DNA of 42,907 bases, taken from assembly GCA_024763175.1 (NCBI GenBank), contig JANTGA010000006.1, positions 1 through 42,907 of the forward strand, read 5' to 3'. Numbering within the stretch: the first letter of the stretch is position 1; each line of letters begins with the position of its first letter. The position numbers were made by a program, and so were the translations under genes. Shown piece after piece: positions 9,537 through 18,030 of this stretch. Source of the stretch: Sulfurovum sp. GTDB taxonomy: Bacteria; Campylobacterota; Campylobacteria; Campylobacterales; Sulfurovaceae. Below the pieces are notes generated by a model. That model had not been told where the DNA came from and ran no database searches. It worked only from the letters and a program-made list of their open reading frames with translations.

Positions 9537-10170
9537 TCGTCCCATCTATCTGCTCTCTCCCAAGGCTCGGGAAGGTACGCATTCTCTCCCAATGATCACC
9601 TTTGAAACAGTCGCCGACCGTATTGATTTTTCTGTTTGCGATACGCTCATGTTTACCTCCAAACAGGCGGTTGTGACGGCAGAAGCTATCGATCCGAACT
9701 GGAAAAAATTCCCCTCTATCGCCATTGGCCCGGCGACCAGGAGGCAGATAGAGCGACTGGGAGGCAGCGTGATCTTTCAGCCCGAGAACTTTTATGGGGA
9801 GCAGCTGGCCAAAGATATTGTCAGTTTTCTCCACGATCGTCGTATCCTCTATCTCCGGCCTGAAAAAATATCTTTTGAAAGCAAAGAGTATCTTCATAGC
9901 AGTGGTATCGAACTGCAGGAGCAGACGATCTACCGAACCTCTTGTATCCAGTATCGATCTGACCATCAACCCCCGGAATCATCGGTCATTATCTTCACAT
10001 CACCCTCGACCATCCACTGTTTCCTCGCAAATTTTAACTGGAAGCAGAGCTATACTGCTGTTGTGATCGGCCAATCAACAAAAACACATCTTCCTGCAGA
10101 AAGCAGCTATGTGGTTGCTGATGAGCCCCTGATAGATGCATGTCTCGAAAAAGCATTGGCTTTACCGTGA
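9526..10170 (+). CDS. hemD: Uroporphyrinogen-III synthase
   Basis: HemD closes hydroxymethylbilane to uroporphyrinogen III in tetrapyrrole synthesis. The family is poorly conserved; the assignment rests on the two-lobed pattern: MFTSKQAV and FPSIAIGPATRRQI in the first lobe, YGEQLAKDI and ILYLRPEK at the hinge, then IIFTSPSTIHCFL and VVIGQSTKTHL in the second lobe. From the TTG at 9526 the product is 214 residues and overlaps the metal exporter gene by 11 bases. The frame is open upstream to 9478, but that extension lies wholly within the exporter gene and lacks HemD character. No other heme gene adjoins. Confidence 0.8.
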   Translation: MAANRPIYLLSPKAREGTHSLPMITFETVADRIDFSVCDTLMFTSKQAVVTAEAIDPNWKKFPSIAIGPATRRQIERLGGSVIFQPENFYGEQLAKDIVSFLHDRRILYLRPEKISFESKEYLHSSGIELQEQTIYRTSCIQYRSDHQPPESSVIIFTSPSTIHCFLANFNWKQSYTAVVIGQSTKTHLPAESSYVVADEPLIDACLEKALALP

Positions 10171-10201
10171 TCTTTTTACTCTACTGTAATCTCTAATAGG
10201 C

Positions 10202-10207
10202 TATAAT
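10202..10207 (+). promoter_or_regulatory. -10 box of the 6S-like RNA
   Basis: A perfect TATAAT seven bases before the first base of the closing stem of the RNA. No convincing -35 is seen, which is common for promoters of Campylobacterota. Confidence 0.7.
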
Positions 10208-10213
10208 TTTTTA

Positions 10214-10400
10214 CCTGGATAGTTCGATCACTGTATATGGGGTCCAACATTTAGTTTTTGTGGGATATGTAGTCGGGTCGGTGTGTGGGCATTTCCGTTT
10301 GAGCCGGGTTGCCGGCGAGGATCTGCCCCCTGAAGATCTGCTCTCTCCTGCACCGTTGGCTTATTAGGGCCGACTGATAAACAGAACGGCTATCCGGGCC
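10214..10400 (+). ncRNA. ssrS: 6S RNA candidate (SsrS)
   Basis: 6S RNA binds the housekeeping RNA polymerase by mimicking an open promoter. Evidence here: a 187-base gene-free unit begins seven bases after a perfect -10 box. Its ends pair through CCTGGATAG (10214-10222) and CTATCCGGG (10390-10398). Further pairing inside (for example GGGCA near 10286 with TGCCC near 10325, and CGGTG with CACCG) gives a long rod with an apparent open central bubble. The length fits 6S RNA (about 160-200 nt). To my recollection Helicobacter 6S RNA also lies beside purD, as here. A covariance search was not possible. Confidence 0.72.
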
Positions 10401-10403
10401 TTA

Positions 10404-10467
10404 TTAACGATTAATAATTTCTACAATTCTCGTGTAAATGTAAATTATTGTCATTCTTAATCGTTAA
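10404..10467 (+). repeat. 11-bp inverted repeat between 6S-like RNA and purD
   Basis: TTAACGATTAA at 10404-10414 is the exact reverse complement of TTAATCGTTAA at 10457-10467, 42 bases apart. It lies between the end of the 6S-like RNA and the purD ribosome site. It may be a paired operator or a leader stem. Function is unknown. Confidence 0.6.
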
Positions 10468-10490
10468 CCACTAATTTTTCGGAGCAAAGT

Positions 10491-11771
10491 ATGGATATAT
10501 TGATCGTTGGGAGTGGAGGTCGTGAGTATTCGATTGGTTTGGCCCTGAAGAGAGATGAAAAGGTAGGTCGTTTGTATTTTGCTCCGGGAAACGGTGCTTC
10601 TGACAAACTGGGTGAAAATGTTGCCATTGATGACTTTTCAAAGCTGGCAGATTTTGTCGAAGCCAAGGGGATTGATCTGACAATCGTAGGGCCAGAAGCA
10701 CCTTTGGTAGAGGGGATAGTGGACCTGTTTCAAGAGAGAGGCTTGACCATTTTCGGCCCTACGGCTCAGGCGGCGCAACTGGAAGGTTCCAAAATCTTTA
10801 TGAAGAATTTCCTGGCGCGTCACAGCGTCCCTACAGCCCGTTATGTCGAGACGGATTCTCTTGAAGATGCCTATGGATTCATCAATAGCCTTGAGATACC
10901 GATCGTTGTCAAGGCAGATGGCCTTTGCGGTGGCAAAGGTGTTATTATTGCACAATCGCACGATGAGGCCAAGAGGGCGGCGGGGGAGATGCTTTCGGGC
11001 AACTCTTTTGGTGATGCGGGTACAAAGATTGTCATCGAAGAGTTCTTGGATGGTTATGAACTTTCTGTTTTTGCTGTGTGCGACGGTCATGACTATGTTG
11101 TGCTCCCTGCTGCACAGGATCACAAGCGTCTTTTGGATAACGATGAGGGGCCCAACACCGGAGGGATGGGTGCTTACGCCCCCACACCACTGGTCAATGA
11201 CACGATCTATCGCAAGCTTGAAGAGCGAGTCATCGAACCTACACTCAAGGGGATGAAAGAAGAGGGGATGCCTTTTACCGGTGTTCTTTTTATCGGTGTG
11301 ATGGTTGTCGGAGGAGAACCGATCATTTTGGAATACAACGTACGTTTTGGAGATCCGGAGTGTGAAGTCCTGATGCCTCTGCTGAAGTCTCCTGCCAGTG
11401 AGCTCTTTTACAAAGCTGCAACGGGCGACCTGAGCAGCGCCCAAATAGCATTCTATGACAAGCATGCGGTTGGTGTGGTGATGGCAAGCAAAGAGTACCC
11501 CTACAAAAGCTCTGAGCCGGCAGAGATCATCATCGATGATATTGTGCACAATGATATCGCGTCCAATGCGCATATCTCGTTTGCAGGAGTAGGGCGTGGT
11601 GAAGAAGATAAGCTTTTTGCTACCGGTGGACGTGTGCTCGTCTGTGTCGGGATCGGGGATACGATTAAAGAGGCACATGATAAAGCATATATGCTCTGCG
11701 GACAGGTGCACTTCATAGGGAAGCAGTGCCGGACAGATATCGCATACCAGGCTCTTGGACTCGAAACATGA
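10491..11771 (+). CDS. purD: Phosphoribosylamine-glycine ligase
   Basis: PurD joins phosphoribosylamine and glycine (ATP-dependent), the second step of purine synthesis. The 426-residue length and motifs are those of the family: N-terminal ILIVGSGGREYSI, PEAPLVEGIVD, the ATP-grasp stretch IVVKADGLCGGKGV, and the hallmark NTGGMGAYAP, then EYNVRFGDPE. The usual GREH is GREY here. CGGAG precedes the ATG. It heads a compact series with the RDD gene overlapping by four bases (ATGA). No other purine gene is beside it. Confidence 0.97.
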   Translation: MDILIVGSGGREYSIGLALKRDEKVGRLYFAPGNGASDKLGENVAIDDFSKLADFVEAKGIDLTIVGPEAPLVEGIVDLFQERGLTIFGPTAQAAQLEGSKIFMKNFLARHSVPTARYVETDSLEDAYGFINSLEIPIVVKADGLCGGKGVIIAQSHDEAKRAAGEMLSGNSFGDAGTKIVIEEFLDGYELSVFAVCDGHDYVVLPAAQDHKRLLDNDEGPNTGGMGAYAPTPLVNDTIYRKLEERVIEPTLKGMKEEGMPFTGVLFIGVMVVGGEPIILEYNVRFGDPECEVLMPLLKSPASELFYKAATGDLSSAQIAFYDKHAVGVVMASKEYPYKSSEPAEIIIDDIVHNDIASNAHISFAGVGRGEEDKLFATGGRVLVCVGIGDTIKEAHDKAYMLCGQVHFIGKQCRTDIAYQALGLET

Positions 11772-12208
11772 TACAATCAAATTCTGTCCAAAACCAGGAG
11801 CAGATCGCAGTACCCAAAAAAAGAGTGGGTGCCTTTGTGATCGATGATCTGGTTGTCAGTTTTCTGTTTCTGGCTATTTTCTGGTCACAGCTGGCTTCAC
11901 TTCGGACAGTAGAGGAGGTCAATCTTTTTTTGACGGAAAACTTTTTGATCATTGTGACAATCAAGATCCTCTACCATACCCTATTTGTCTGGCAGAGTGG
12001 AATGACACTGGGAAAATATATGATGAAGATCAAGGTCGTCACACAACAAACAGGTGATATTCCAAAACTGCATATTGCACTCTCGCGTGCTTCTTTGAGA
12101 ATTGTGAGCGAAACCTTCTTTTATTTGGGCTTTGCGATGGCTTTCTTCAACCCTATGGTGCAGACGTTGCACGACAAATTAACAGGATGTGTGGTAATCG
12201 ATGCGTAA
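11768..12208 (+). CDS. RDD family membrane protein
   Basis: A 146-residue inner-membrane protein with the defining Arg19...Asp26-Asp27 motif (KKRVGAFVIDD) at the start of the first of about three transmembrane helices, and a conserved segment GMTLGKYMMKIKVV in the middle. RDD proteins are common but mostly without known function; some act as sodium/proton antiporters. The ATG at 11768 overlaps the purD stop (ATGA) and its own stop overlaps the lptD start by eight bases, so the three genes are likely co-translated. Confidence 0.88.
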   Translation: MIQSNSVQNQEQIAVPKKRVGAFVIDDLVVSFLFLAIFWSQLASLRTVEEVNLFLTENFLIIVTIKILYHTLFVWQSGMTLGKYMMKIKVVTQQTGDIPKLHIALSRASLRIVSETFFYLGFAMAFFNPMVQTLHDKLTGCVVIDA

Positions 12209-14318
12209 ATGTTACTTATTTTTTATACTTTTTTCATCTGCTTTTGCGGCTCAAAATGAAAAAATTGAAATTATGGCGGAAAACCTCTCTGCGACCGACA
12301 ATGTGGTCACGGCTGAAGGCAATGTTGTGGTGCATTATGGCGACAGCACGATCCAGTCGTCATCAGCACACTATGACAAAACAAGTCATATTTTGACACT
12401 TGATGGAAAAAAGAATGAACTCCTTGGTTATAAAGGTAGTCGAATCGAATCCAAAGAGATGAAGATCAATACCGAGTCAAAAAAAGTAACATTCAAAAAT
12501 ATTTTTATGACAGACAATAATGACATCTGGGTTTATTCAGATCATGCGACAAAAGAGGGTCAAAATATGACCTTTGGTCCGACAATGATGTCCAGTTGTG
12601 ACCCCGGCAGTAAAGACTGGTCGCTCTATTCCGGAAGTGCACACTACGATGGAGAAGCACACTATATGACGATGCGGAATGTGAAGATGAAGCTTTGGGA
12701 TGTGCCTCTCCTCTATACTCCCTACCTGGGTTTCACGACGCACAAAGAGAGAAGCTCCGGACTCCTTTTCCCGAGTTTCGGCTATTCCAAAACAGATGGA
12801 TTTGTCTATGAGCAGCCGATCTATTGGGCGGCATCAGAAAACTGGGATGTCGAATTGAGGCCACAGGTGCGCAGTATAAGAGGAGGCGGTATCTATGGAA
12901 CGTTACGCTTTGTGGATTCTCCGTATTCAGGCGGTGCTATCCGTTTGGGATACTTCAAAGATACAGCAGACTACACTGCAGAAAATGATATGAAAAATGA
13001 TTCGCACTATGGACTCGAAGCCCTATACGATTCATCCAGCATACTCAGCCGGCTTTTCCCTGCGGGAAGCAATGTCGTTGATGGCATCTATCTAAATGCA
13101 ATACTCCTCAATGATATTGATTATATCTATCTGCAGAAGAGTCAAATGGGCCACTTTGGCAGCTCTTCTTTTCAGGAGTCCAGGCTAAACTATTTCTTGC
13201 ATAATGAGGATTTTTCCGGAGGACTCTATGCCAAATACTTCTATGACAATCGGGCAGAAGACAATGATGAGACGATGCAGACTCTTCCTACGCTTCAGCT
13301 CCATAAATATCTCAAGTCATTTGTATTGGACCGTTTGACATACAGCTTGGACTTGACGATGAATAACTATACACGTCAAAAAGGGACGACACTGAAAGTG
13401 GCTGAATTTTATGCCCCGATCGAGTATACCCATACTTTTTTTGATGATTTTGTCACACTCTCACTAAAAGAGGATCTTTACTATAATACACTGCTTTTTG
13501 CAAATGGCGAGTTTGCAGAGGATCATTATCAATACTATAATGCCATCAGCCGGATCAAGCTCTATAGTGATTTAACCAAAGAGTATACTGACTTTATCCA
13601 TGTGCTCCAACCCTCTATTGCTTACAGTATTCCGGGCAATGGCGTGGAGTCACCTGTGCCCTTTGAAGAGTTGGAAGAGGATCAGAGGCGTCTCTACGCA
13701 CCCGGATTAGAAGCACAGAACATTGCGCTAAAGCTTAGCCAGTATTTCTATGATAACTCCGGCAATATGGTCTTTTATGAGCGATTTACCCAAAATTACT
13801 ATCCGGAAAAAGAGGAGTATAAGTTTGGGGATTTTGCCCATGAGATGGAGCTCAATTTAGATGATTGGAAGTTCTATAATATTTTGCTTTATAGTTTTGA
13901 GTTTAATAAAATCAAAGAGATGTCAAGTGAAATCAGCTGGTCGCACGATGGATACGGGGCATCATTGAGGCACTCTTTTCAGAGAGGCTATGACTATGAT
14001 GAGAATGATGAGGTTCAAGAGCATAAATACAACAATGATGTCAGCCTTAATGTTGAATTCAAAATTACAGATAAGATTCGTGTTCAGGGCGGCTTTGTCT
14101 ATGATATCGACGAGGAGCTGAGTTCACAGTACCGATTAGGCGTAAGCTACAGTAGAGATTGTTGGAATATTTCTCTGGGTCTCAGGCAGGATATTCGACC
14201 TATCGAAGCAAATGATGGTGCAGATTCTATCTTGGATAATACTTTTACAGTTCAGGTCAATTTTGTGCCTTTTGGCGGAGTGGGACTCTCAAGCAATGAG
14301 ATGGAAAGATATCAATAG
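12201..14318 (+). CDS. lptD: LPS-assembly outer-membrane protein LptD
   Basis: LptD is the outer-membrane barrel that inserts lipopolysaccharide into the outer leaflet. The 705-residue protein begins with a signal peptide (about residues 1-17, ending AFAA). An OstA/LptA-like beta-jellyroll follows (IEIMAENLSATDNVVTAEGNV, about 22-130), then a long barrel domain rich in aromatic and acidic residues, with the family stretch LYTPYLGFTTHKERSSGLLFP. Few cysteines are present, unlike the four in E. coli LptD. It ends in a TAG at 14316. The same frame remains open after that stop into the next DnaJ-domain gene. Confidence 0.93.
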   Translation: MRKCYLFFILFSSAFAAQNEKIEIMAENLSATDNVVTAEGNVVVHYGDSTIQSSSAHYDKTSHILTLDGKKNELLGYKGSRIESKEMKINTESKKVTFKNIFMTDNNDIWVYSDHATKEGQNMTFGPTMMSSCDPGSKDWSLYSGSAHYDGEAHYMTMRNVKMKLWDVPLLYTPYLGFTTHKERSSGLLFPSFGYSKTDGFVYEQPIYWAASENWDVELRPQVRSIRGGGIYGTLRFVDSPYSGGAIRLGYFKDTADYTAENDMKNDSHYGLEALYDSSSILSRLFPAGSNVVDGIYLNAILLNDIDYIYLQKSQMGHFGSSSFQESRLNYFLHNEDFSGGLYAKYFYDNRAEDNDETMQTLPTLQLHKYLKSFVLDRLTYSLDLTMNNYTRQKGTTLKVAEFYAPIEYTHTFFDDFVTLSLKEDLYYNTLLFANGEFAEDHYQYYNAISRIKLYSDLTKEYTDFIHVLQPSIAYSIPGNGVESPVPFEELEEDQRRLYAPGLEAQNIALKLSQYFYDNSGNMVFYERFTQNYYPEKEEYKFGDFAHEMELNLDDWKFYNILLYSFEFNKIKEMSSEISWSHDGYGASLRHSFQRGYDYDENDEVQEHKYNNDVSLNVEFKITDKIRVQGGFVYDIDEELSSQYRLGVSYSRDCWNISLGLRQDIRPIEANDGADSILDNTFTVQVNFVPFGGVGLSSNEMERYQ

Positions 14319-14327
14319 GCAAATGAG

Positions 14328-14588
14328 ATTAGAACAAAAATAAAAAATGCACTTGATATCTTGGGACTCCCCACACTGATCACCAAAGATGATATCAAAA
14401 AACAGTATCGGTTCCTTGCCAAAAAGTATCACCCTGATCAAGGGGGGAGTGCAGAGGATATGGAAAAAATCAATCAAGCCTATGATCTGCTGATGCACTA
14501 TATTGAAGATTTTCGATACGTATTTGACGATGAAGAGATCAGTCGACAGTTTCCAGGAGCGGATTATGCCAAGCGATTCAGATTCTAG
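14328..14588 (+). CDS. DnaJ-domain protein with unclear start
   Basis: A short J-domain protein. The sequence IKNALDILGLP, then DIKKQYRFLAKKYHPDQGG with the HPD signature, then MEKINQAYDLL, is a complete J domain, so it should recruit DnaK. The problem is the start: the frame is the same as lptD and open from the lptD stop, with no ATG or GTG. A TTG at 14361 would cut off the first helix. An ATT at 14328 follows AATAGG at good spacing. An ATG at 14323 in another frame would give MRLEQK and join this frame if the A5 run at 14336-14340 had one more A. Coordinates use 14328 as the minimal complete domain. The 3' end overlaps the next gene by 23 bases. Confidence 0.65.
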   Translation: MRTKIKNALDILGLPTLITKDDIKKQYRFLAKKYHPDQGGSAEDMEKINQAYDLLMHYIEDFRYVFDDEEISRQFPGADYAKRFRF

Positions 14589-15267
14589 TGTGATTTTTCA
14601 AAACAGAGAAGCAGCAGCCGCAGAGCTGATAGAGATCATCCCTTCAAATCTTTTCGAGTCGTTCAGTACGGTCGTGATCGGGGTGAGCGAGGGGGGTGTT
14701 TTTTTTGCGGAGAAGATATCCAGAGCGCTGCATGCCCAGATGGATATCCTTCTCTCAGAACCGATTGTGGCACCCAACAATCCAGAACTTGAGATCGCGA
14801 TCATCAGTGAAACGGAAGATATGGTGATGAACAAAGCACTCATTGATGCCTTTGAAATTGATGAAGATTATGTCTATAGTGAAGCCAATCGTAATTATGA
14901 GGAGAAGGTGCTCTCCTATGTGTATAAGTACCGCAAAGGAATACCGCTCAGAGCTCTCAGGGGAAAAAACGTTATTTTGGCTGACGAGTCTATTGAGACA
15001 GGACTGACGATGACAGTCGCACTCAAATCAATGATCGAGCTGGGCGTCAAAAGTGTTTATGTGGCGGCTCCTGTCCTGGATCAAACGGTTTATGATAATC
15101 TTTTGAGTCTATGTGATGGTGTCTTCTGTCCTTACCGTATTCGTGATTATATTTCGATAGAATACTATTATGAGAGACTTGAAAAAATTGAATTTGACAC
15201 ATTGCAAGAGATCATTGATGCCAATGGTGTAACCGACATGAAGAAGCAATATAAAAAGGAAAATTAG
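14566..15267 (+). CDS. Phosphoribosyltransferase-domain protein
   Basis: A 233-residue cytosolic protein with a type I phosphoribosyltransferase fold. A PRPP-loop-like motif VILADESIETG spans about residues 136-146, and VVIGVSEGGVFFAEKISRAL near the N-terminus matches the usual strand-loop-helix. The substrate is not evident; related stand-alone proteins are annotated only as phosphoribosyltransferases. The PRPP motif deviates from the classical DDxxxTG (here DESIETG), so catalytic activity is not certain. The ATG at 14566 has AGGAG six bases upstream, and the gene starts within the DnaJ-domain gene. It is followed four bases later by pnp. Confidence 0.75.
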   Translation: MPSDSDSSVIFQNREAAAAELIEIIPSNLFESFSTVVIGVSEGGVFFAEKISRALHAQMDILLSEPIVAPNNPELEIAIISETEDMVMNKALIDAFEIDEDYVYSEANRNYEEKVLSYVYKYRKGIPLRALRGKNVILADESIETGLTMTVALKSMIELGVKSVYVAAPVLDQTVYDNLLSLCDGVFCPYRIRDYISIEYYYERLEKIEFDTLQEIIDANGVTDMKKQYKKEN

Positions 15268-15271
15268 AACC

Positions 15272-17461
15272 ATGAATGAAAAAATTGTAGAGCTCAATGT
15301 GAATCATTTAAACGAACAATACACGTTTGATAAAATAGCCAAACAGAGCAGCGGTGCAGTGATATATCAATCCGGAAAGGCTACGTTGATTGCGGCGGTT
15401 GCCGTTGATCCGAAGCCTGCCGGTGAAGATTTTCTTCCCTTGACTGTGCAGTATGTTGAAAAATCCTACGCTGCTGCAAAAATACCCGGCGGTTTCATGA
15501 AACGTGAAGGTAAGCCGGGTGATTTTGAGACATTGACATCGCGGATTGTAGATCGATCCTTGAGGCCTCTTTTCCCCAAGGGGTTTTACTATCCAGTTGT
15601 GATTACAATTATGGTCGTAAGTAGTGATAGCGAAGTAGATATGCAAGTCGCTGCATTGCAAGCTGCATCGGCTGCACTCTTTGTTTCCGATCTTCCCGTG
15701 ACTCAGAGTGTAGCAGCAGTACGTATCGGCAAGATCGATGGGAAAACCGTCATCAACCCTAAGCTTTCCGAACTGGCAGAGAGTACTCTGGACCTTTATG
15801 TCGTAGGCAGCGGTGAAGATCTCCTGATGATAGAGATGCGCGCTTTGGCTTCAGAGAAGATCGATGATATCGAGATGGATATTATAGACCCTATGATGCC
15901 GGAAGCACCCATCATTTTGGAGCATCAAGAATGCAATGAACTGGGGGAGGCGGAATTGATCGATCTTATTTCAGTGGCTACGGGAGCAATCAAGGAGGCT
16001 ACCCAGAGCTATGAGACGGCATTTCGACCATTTGTGAGGGAGCCTTTGGAGTTTGTGCTGGAGGATGAAAAAATCGATGCCGATCTCTACCATTTTATTG
16101 CCGATCAGTTCAAGGATGATGTCAATGACGCCATCATGTCTATGGCGAAGAGCGAGAGAAGTACCGCATTTTCCAAGCTCAAACAAAAAGTCATTGCCGC
16201 TTGGGAAGCCAGGGGGAGTGAAGGGGATCAAGTGTTGGTCAAGAGAGTGCTGGCAGAGTATAAGAAAAGTATTGTTCGAGAAATGATACTTGACAAAGAG
16301 ATAAGGGCTGATGGACGAGGATTGGATGAAGTGCGCCCGATCTCTATTGAAACCGGTCTGCTTCCCAGTGTTCATGGTTCATGTCTTTTTACCAGAGGTG
16401 AAACACAGGTCTTGGTGACAGCAACACTGGGAGATGCTAAAGATGCACAGCTTTTTGATTTGATCACCAGCAGGAAGAGTCAATCTGAGCGCTTTATGGT
16501 GCATTATAATTTTCCCGGATTCAGTGTCGGAGAAGCAAAGCCGATGAGTTCTCCGGGACGTCGGGAGCTTGGACATGGCAATTTGGCAAAAAGAGCTCTG
16601 GAGCCGGTCATCGACCTGCAGCATGACGGTACGATCCGTCTCGTATCGGAAGTGCTGGAGAGTAACGGATCGTCCTCTATGGCTACTGTGTGCGGCGGTT
16701 CGCTGGCACTGCGGTCTGCAGATGTGGATATCGTCAAGCTCGTTGCCGGTGTTGCGATGGGTCTGGTGAGTGAGGGAGAGCATTATGCCGTTCTGACGGA
16801 TATTATGGGGCTGGAGGACCATGATGGTGATATGGACTTCAAAGTGACGGGAACCAGAGATGGATTTACGGCGCTTCAGATGGATATCAAGCTGGGCGGT
16901 ATTGATTTGAAAGTTTTGGAGGATGCATTAAACAAAGCAAGCAGGGCCAAGAATCATATTCTTGACTTGATGGACAAGGCAGAAGAGTGCGTCCAGCCGA
17001 GTGAAGCATTGCCGAGTACAGAATTTTTCACTATACATCCCGGAAAAATCGTAGATATCATAGGAAAAGCGGGCGCTACCATCAGAGAGATAATCGAAAA
17101 ATTTGAAGTCAGCATCGATCTTGATCGTGAGCAGGGCGGTGTAAAAGTGACAGGTGAAGACAAAGAGAAGGTGCATGCCGCCAAAAAACACATTCTCACT
17201 ATTGCTGATGCACCCATTAAAAAACAATCGATCTACGAATTGGGAAAAGTCTATCATGGAAAAGTGAAAAAAATTGTTGATTTTGGTATTTTCGTAGAGA
17301 TGCCTGACGGTTTTGATGCGCTGCTGCATATTTCTAAAATATCAAAAGAGAGAGTCAGCAATCTCTCCGAACGCTACCGGGAAGGCGATGAGATCGACGT
17401 AGTCGTCATGGATCAAAATGGTAAAAAAGTGGGATTGGCAACACCTGAATATCTTAATTAA
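15272..17461 (+). CDS. pnp: Polyribonucleotide nucleotidyltransferase (PNPase)
   Basis: PNPase is a 3'-5' phosphorolytic exoribonuclease and degradosome component. The 729-residue protein has the full order: first RNase PH domain (ARPF-type segment SRIVDRSLRPLFPKGF), helical linker, second RNase PH domain (RGETQVLVTATLG, LPSVHGSCLFTRGETQ, MGLEDHDGDMDFKVTGT), a KH domain with the IIGKAGATIREI loop, and an S1 domain (GKVYHGKVKKIVDFGIFVEM). AAAGGA precedes the ATG. It closes the purD-lptD-pnp run, and no autoregulatory RNase III hairpin was obvious in the four-base gap before it. Confidence 0.98.
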   Translation: MNEKIVELNVNHLNEQYTFDKIAKQSSGAVIYQSGKATLIAAVAVDPKPAGEDFLPLTVQYVEKSYAAAKIPGGFMKREGKPGDFETLTSRIVDRSLRPLFPKGFYYPVVITIMVVSSDSEVDMQVAALQAASAALFVSDLPVTQSVAAVRIGKIDGKTVINPKLSELAESTLDLYVVGSGEDLLMIEMRALASEKIDDIEMDIIDPMMPEAPIILEHQECNELGEAELIDLISVATGAIKEATQSYETAFRPFVREPLEFVLEDEKIDADLYHFIADQFKDDVNDAIMSMAKSERSTAFSKLKQKVIAAWEARGSEGDQVLVKRVLAEYKKSIVREMILDKEIRADGRGLDEVRPISIETGLLPSVHGSCLFTRGETQVLVTATLGDAKDAQLFDLITSRKSQSERFMVHYNFPGFSVGEAKPMSSPGRRELGHGNLAKRALEPVIDLQHDGTIRLVSEVLESNGSSSMATVCGGSLALRSADVDIVKLVAGVAMGLVSEGEHYAVLTDIMGLEDHDGDMDFKVTGTRDGFTALQMDIKLGGIDLKVLEDALNKASRAKNHILDLMDKAEECVQPSEALPSTEFFTIHPGKIVDIIGKAGATIREIIEKFEVSIDLDREQGGVKVTGEDKEKVHAAKKHILTIADAPIKKQSIYELGKVYHGKVKKIVDFGIFVEMPDGFDALLHISKISKERVSNLSERYREGDEIDVVVMDQNGKKVGLATPEYLN

Positions 17462-17484
17462 TAGAGGATTAAAAGCTCTTTGGA

Positions 17485-17490
17485 TATAAT
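17485..17490 (+). promoter_or_regulatory. -10 box upstream of atpE
   Basis: A perfect TATAAT; the expected start site near 17497 leaves a leader of about 140 nt before atpE. The leader contains small hairpins such as TTGATT/AATCAA directly after the start site and TACAG/CTGTA near 17550. No known riboswitch was recognised. Confidence 0.6.
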
Positions 17491-17637
17491 CATTTCGTTG
17501 ATTGAAATCAAAGTAGGGAAACAGTGGCATTGATGTGGCTGTTGGTACAGAAGTCTGTATTTACGCAAGCCGAAATGAGTTCGAGATGCAGTCGTAACGG
17601 GGACTCTAAACCCACCAAATCTTATAAGGATATATAA

Positions 17638-17946
17638 ATGAAAAAGTATTTCTTGCTTTTCTTGGCACTTGGTGCTGTTGCTTTCGCTGGTGAAGATGGC
17701 GAATCTATGATCAAAGCGTACTCTGTCGTTGCTGCAGGTGTTGGTCTTGGTCTTGCTGCTCTTGGCGGTGCTATCGGTATGGGTAACGCTTCTGCGGCAA
17801 CCATCGCCGGTACTGCCAGAAACCCTGGTCTTGGCGGTAAATTGATGACAACAATGTTTATCGCATTGGCGATGATCGAAGCACAGGTTATCTATACACT
17901 TGTTATTGCACTGATCGCACTTTACGCTAACCCATTCCTCGGTTAA
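17638..17946 (+). CDS. atpE: ATP synthase F0 subunit c
   Basis: The c-subunit forms the rotor ring of F-type ATP synthase. The 102-residue protein has an extra hydrophobic N-terminal segment ending AFAG (residues 1-18) that looks like a cleavable signal, then the two-helix hairpin with the polar loop ARNPG (about 60-64) and the ion-carrying Glu81 in helix 2 (AMIEAQ). The lack of the Gln and Ser/Thr ligands of sodium-type rings suggests proton coupling. Glycine-rich helix 1 (GVGLGLAALGGAIGMG) is typical. The gene stands alone, as in other Campylobacterota, with AAGGA upstream and hairpins after it. Confidence 0.96.
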   Translation: MKKYFLLFLALGAVAFAGEDGESMIKAYSVVAAGVGLGLAALGGAIGMGNASAATIAGTARNPGLGGKLMTTMFIALAMIEAQVIYTLVIALIALYANPFLG

Positions 17947-17988
17947 GAAAAGTCTTCTTAAGCTTGTGACGGTATAATGCCGTCACAA
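17943..17988 (+). terminator. Two hairpins after atpE
   Basis: TTAAGAA (17943-17949) pairs with TTCTTAA (17955-17961), overlapping the atpE stop. TTGTGACGG (17964-17972) pairs perfectly with CCGTCACAA (17980-17988) across a seven-base loop. No long T-run follows. The loop of the second hairpin is itself TATAATG, a good -10 box for the tRNA-Leu gene 43 bases downstream. Confidence 0.6.
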
Positions 17989-18000
17989 CTTTGAATAAGT

Positions 18001-18030
18001 GTAGATAGTAGCAGATACTATCAAGTCTAC
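18001..18030 (+). other. Leader hairpin of tRNA-Leu
   Basis: GATAGTA (18004-18010) pairs with TACTATC (18016-18022), and outer TAGA/TCTA-type pairing reaches to 18030, the base just before the mature tRNA. It may influence 5' processing by RNase P; this is inference from structure alone. Confidence 0.45.

Noticed and set aside
10638-11780. A 380-codon open frame on the minus strand opposite purD
   Set aside because: It mirrors a clear purD gene, has no ribosome site and its translation is rich in Cys, His and Arg without any family character.
12201-14588. LptD fused to a J domain by stop-codon read-through
   Set aside because: The frames agree, but an outer-membrane barrel with a cytosolic co-chaperone tail would make no sense; a separate start is far more likely.
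17497-17637. A known riboswitch or SRP RNA in the atpE leader
   Set aside because: Small hairpins exist but none of the conserved cores (for example the GGAAGG/AGCA loop of SRP RNA) was found.
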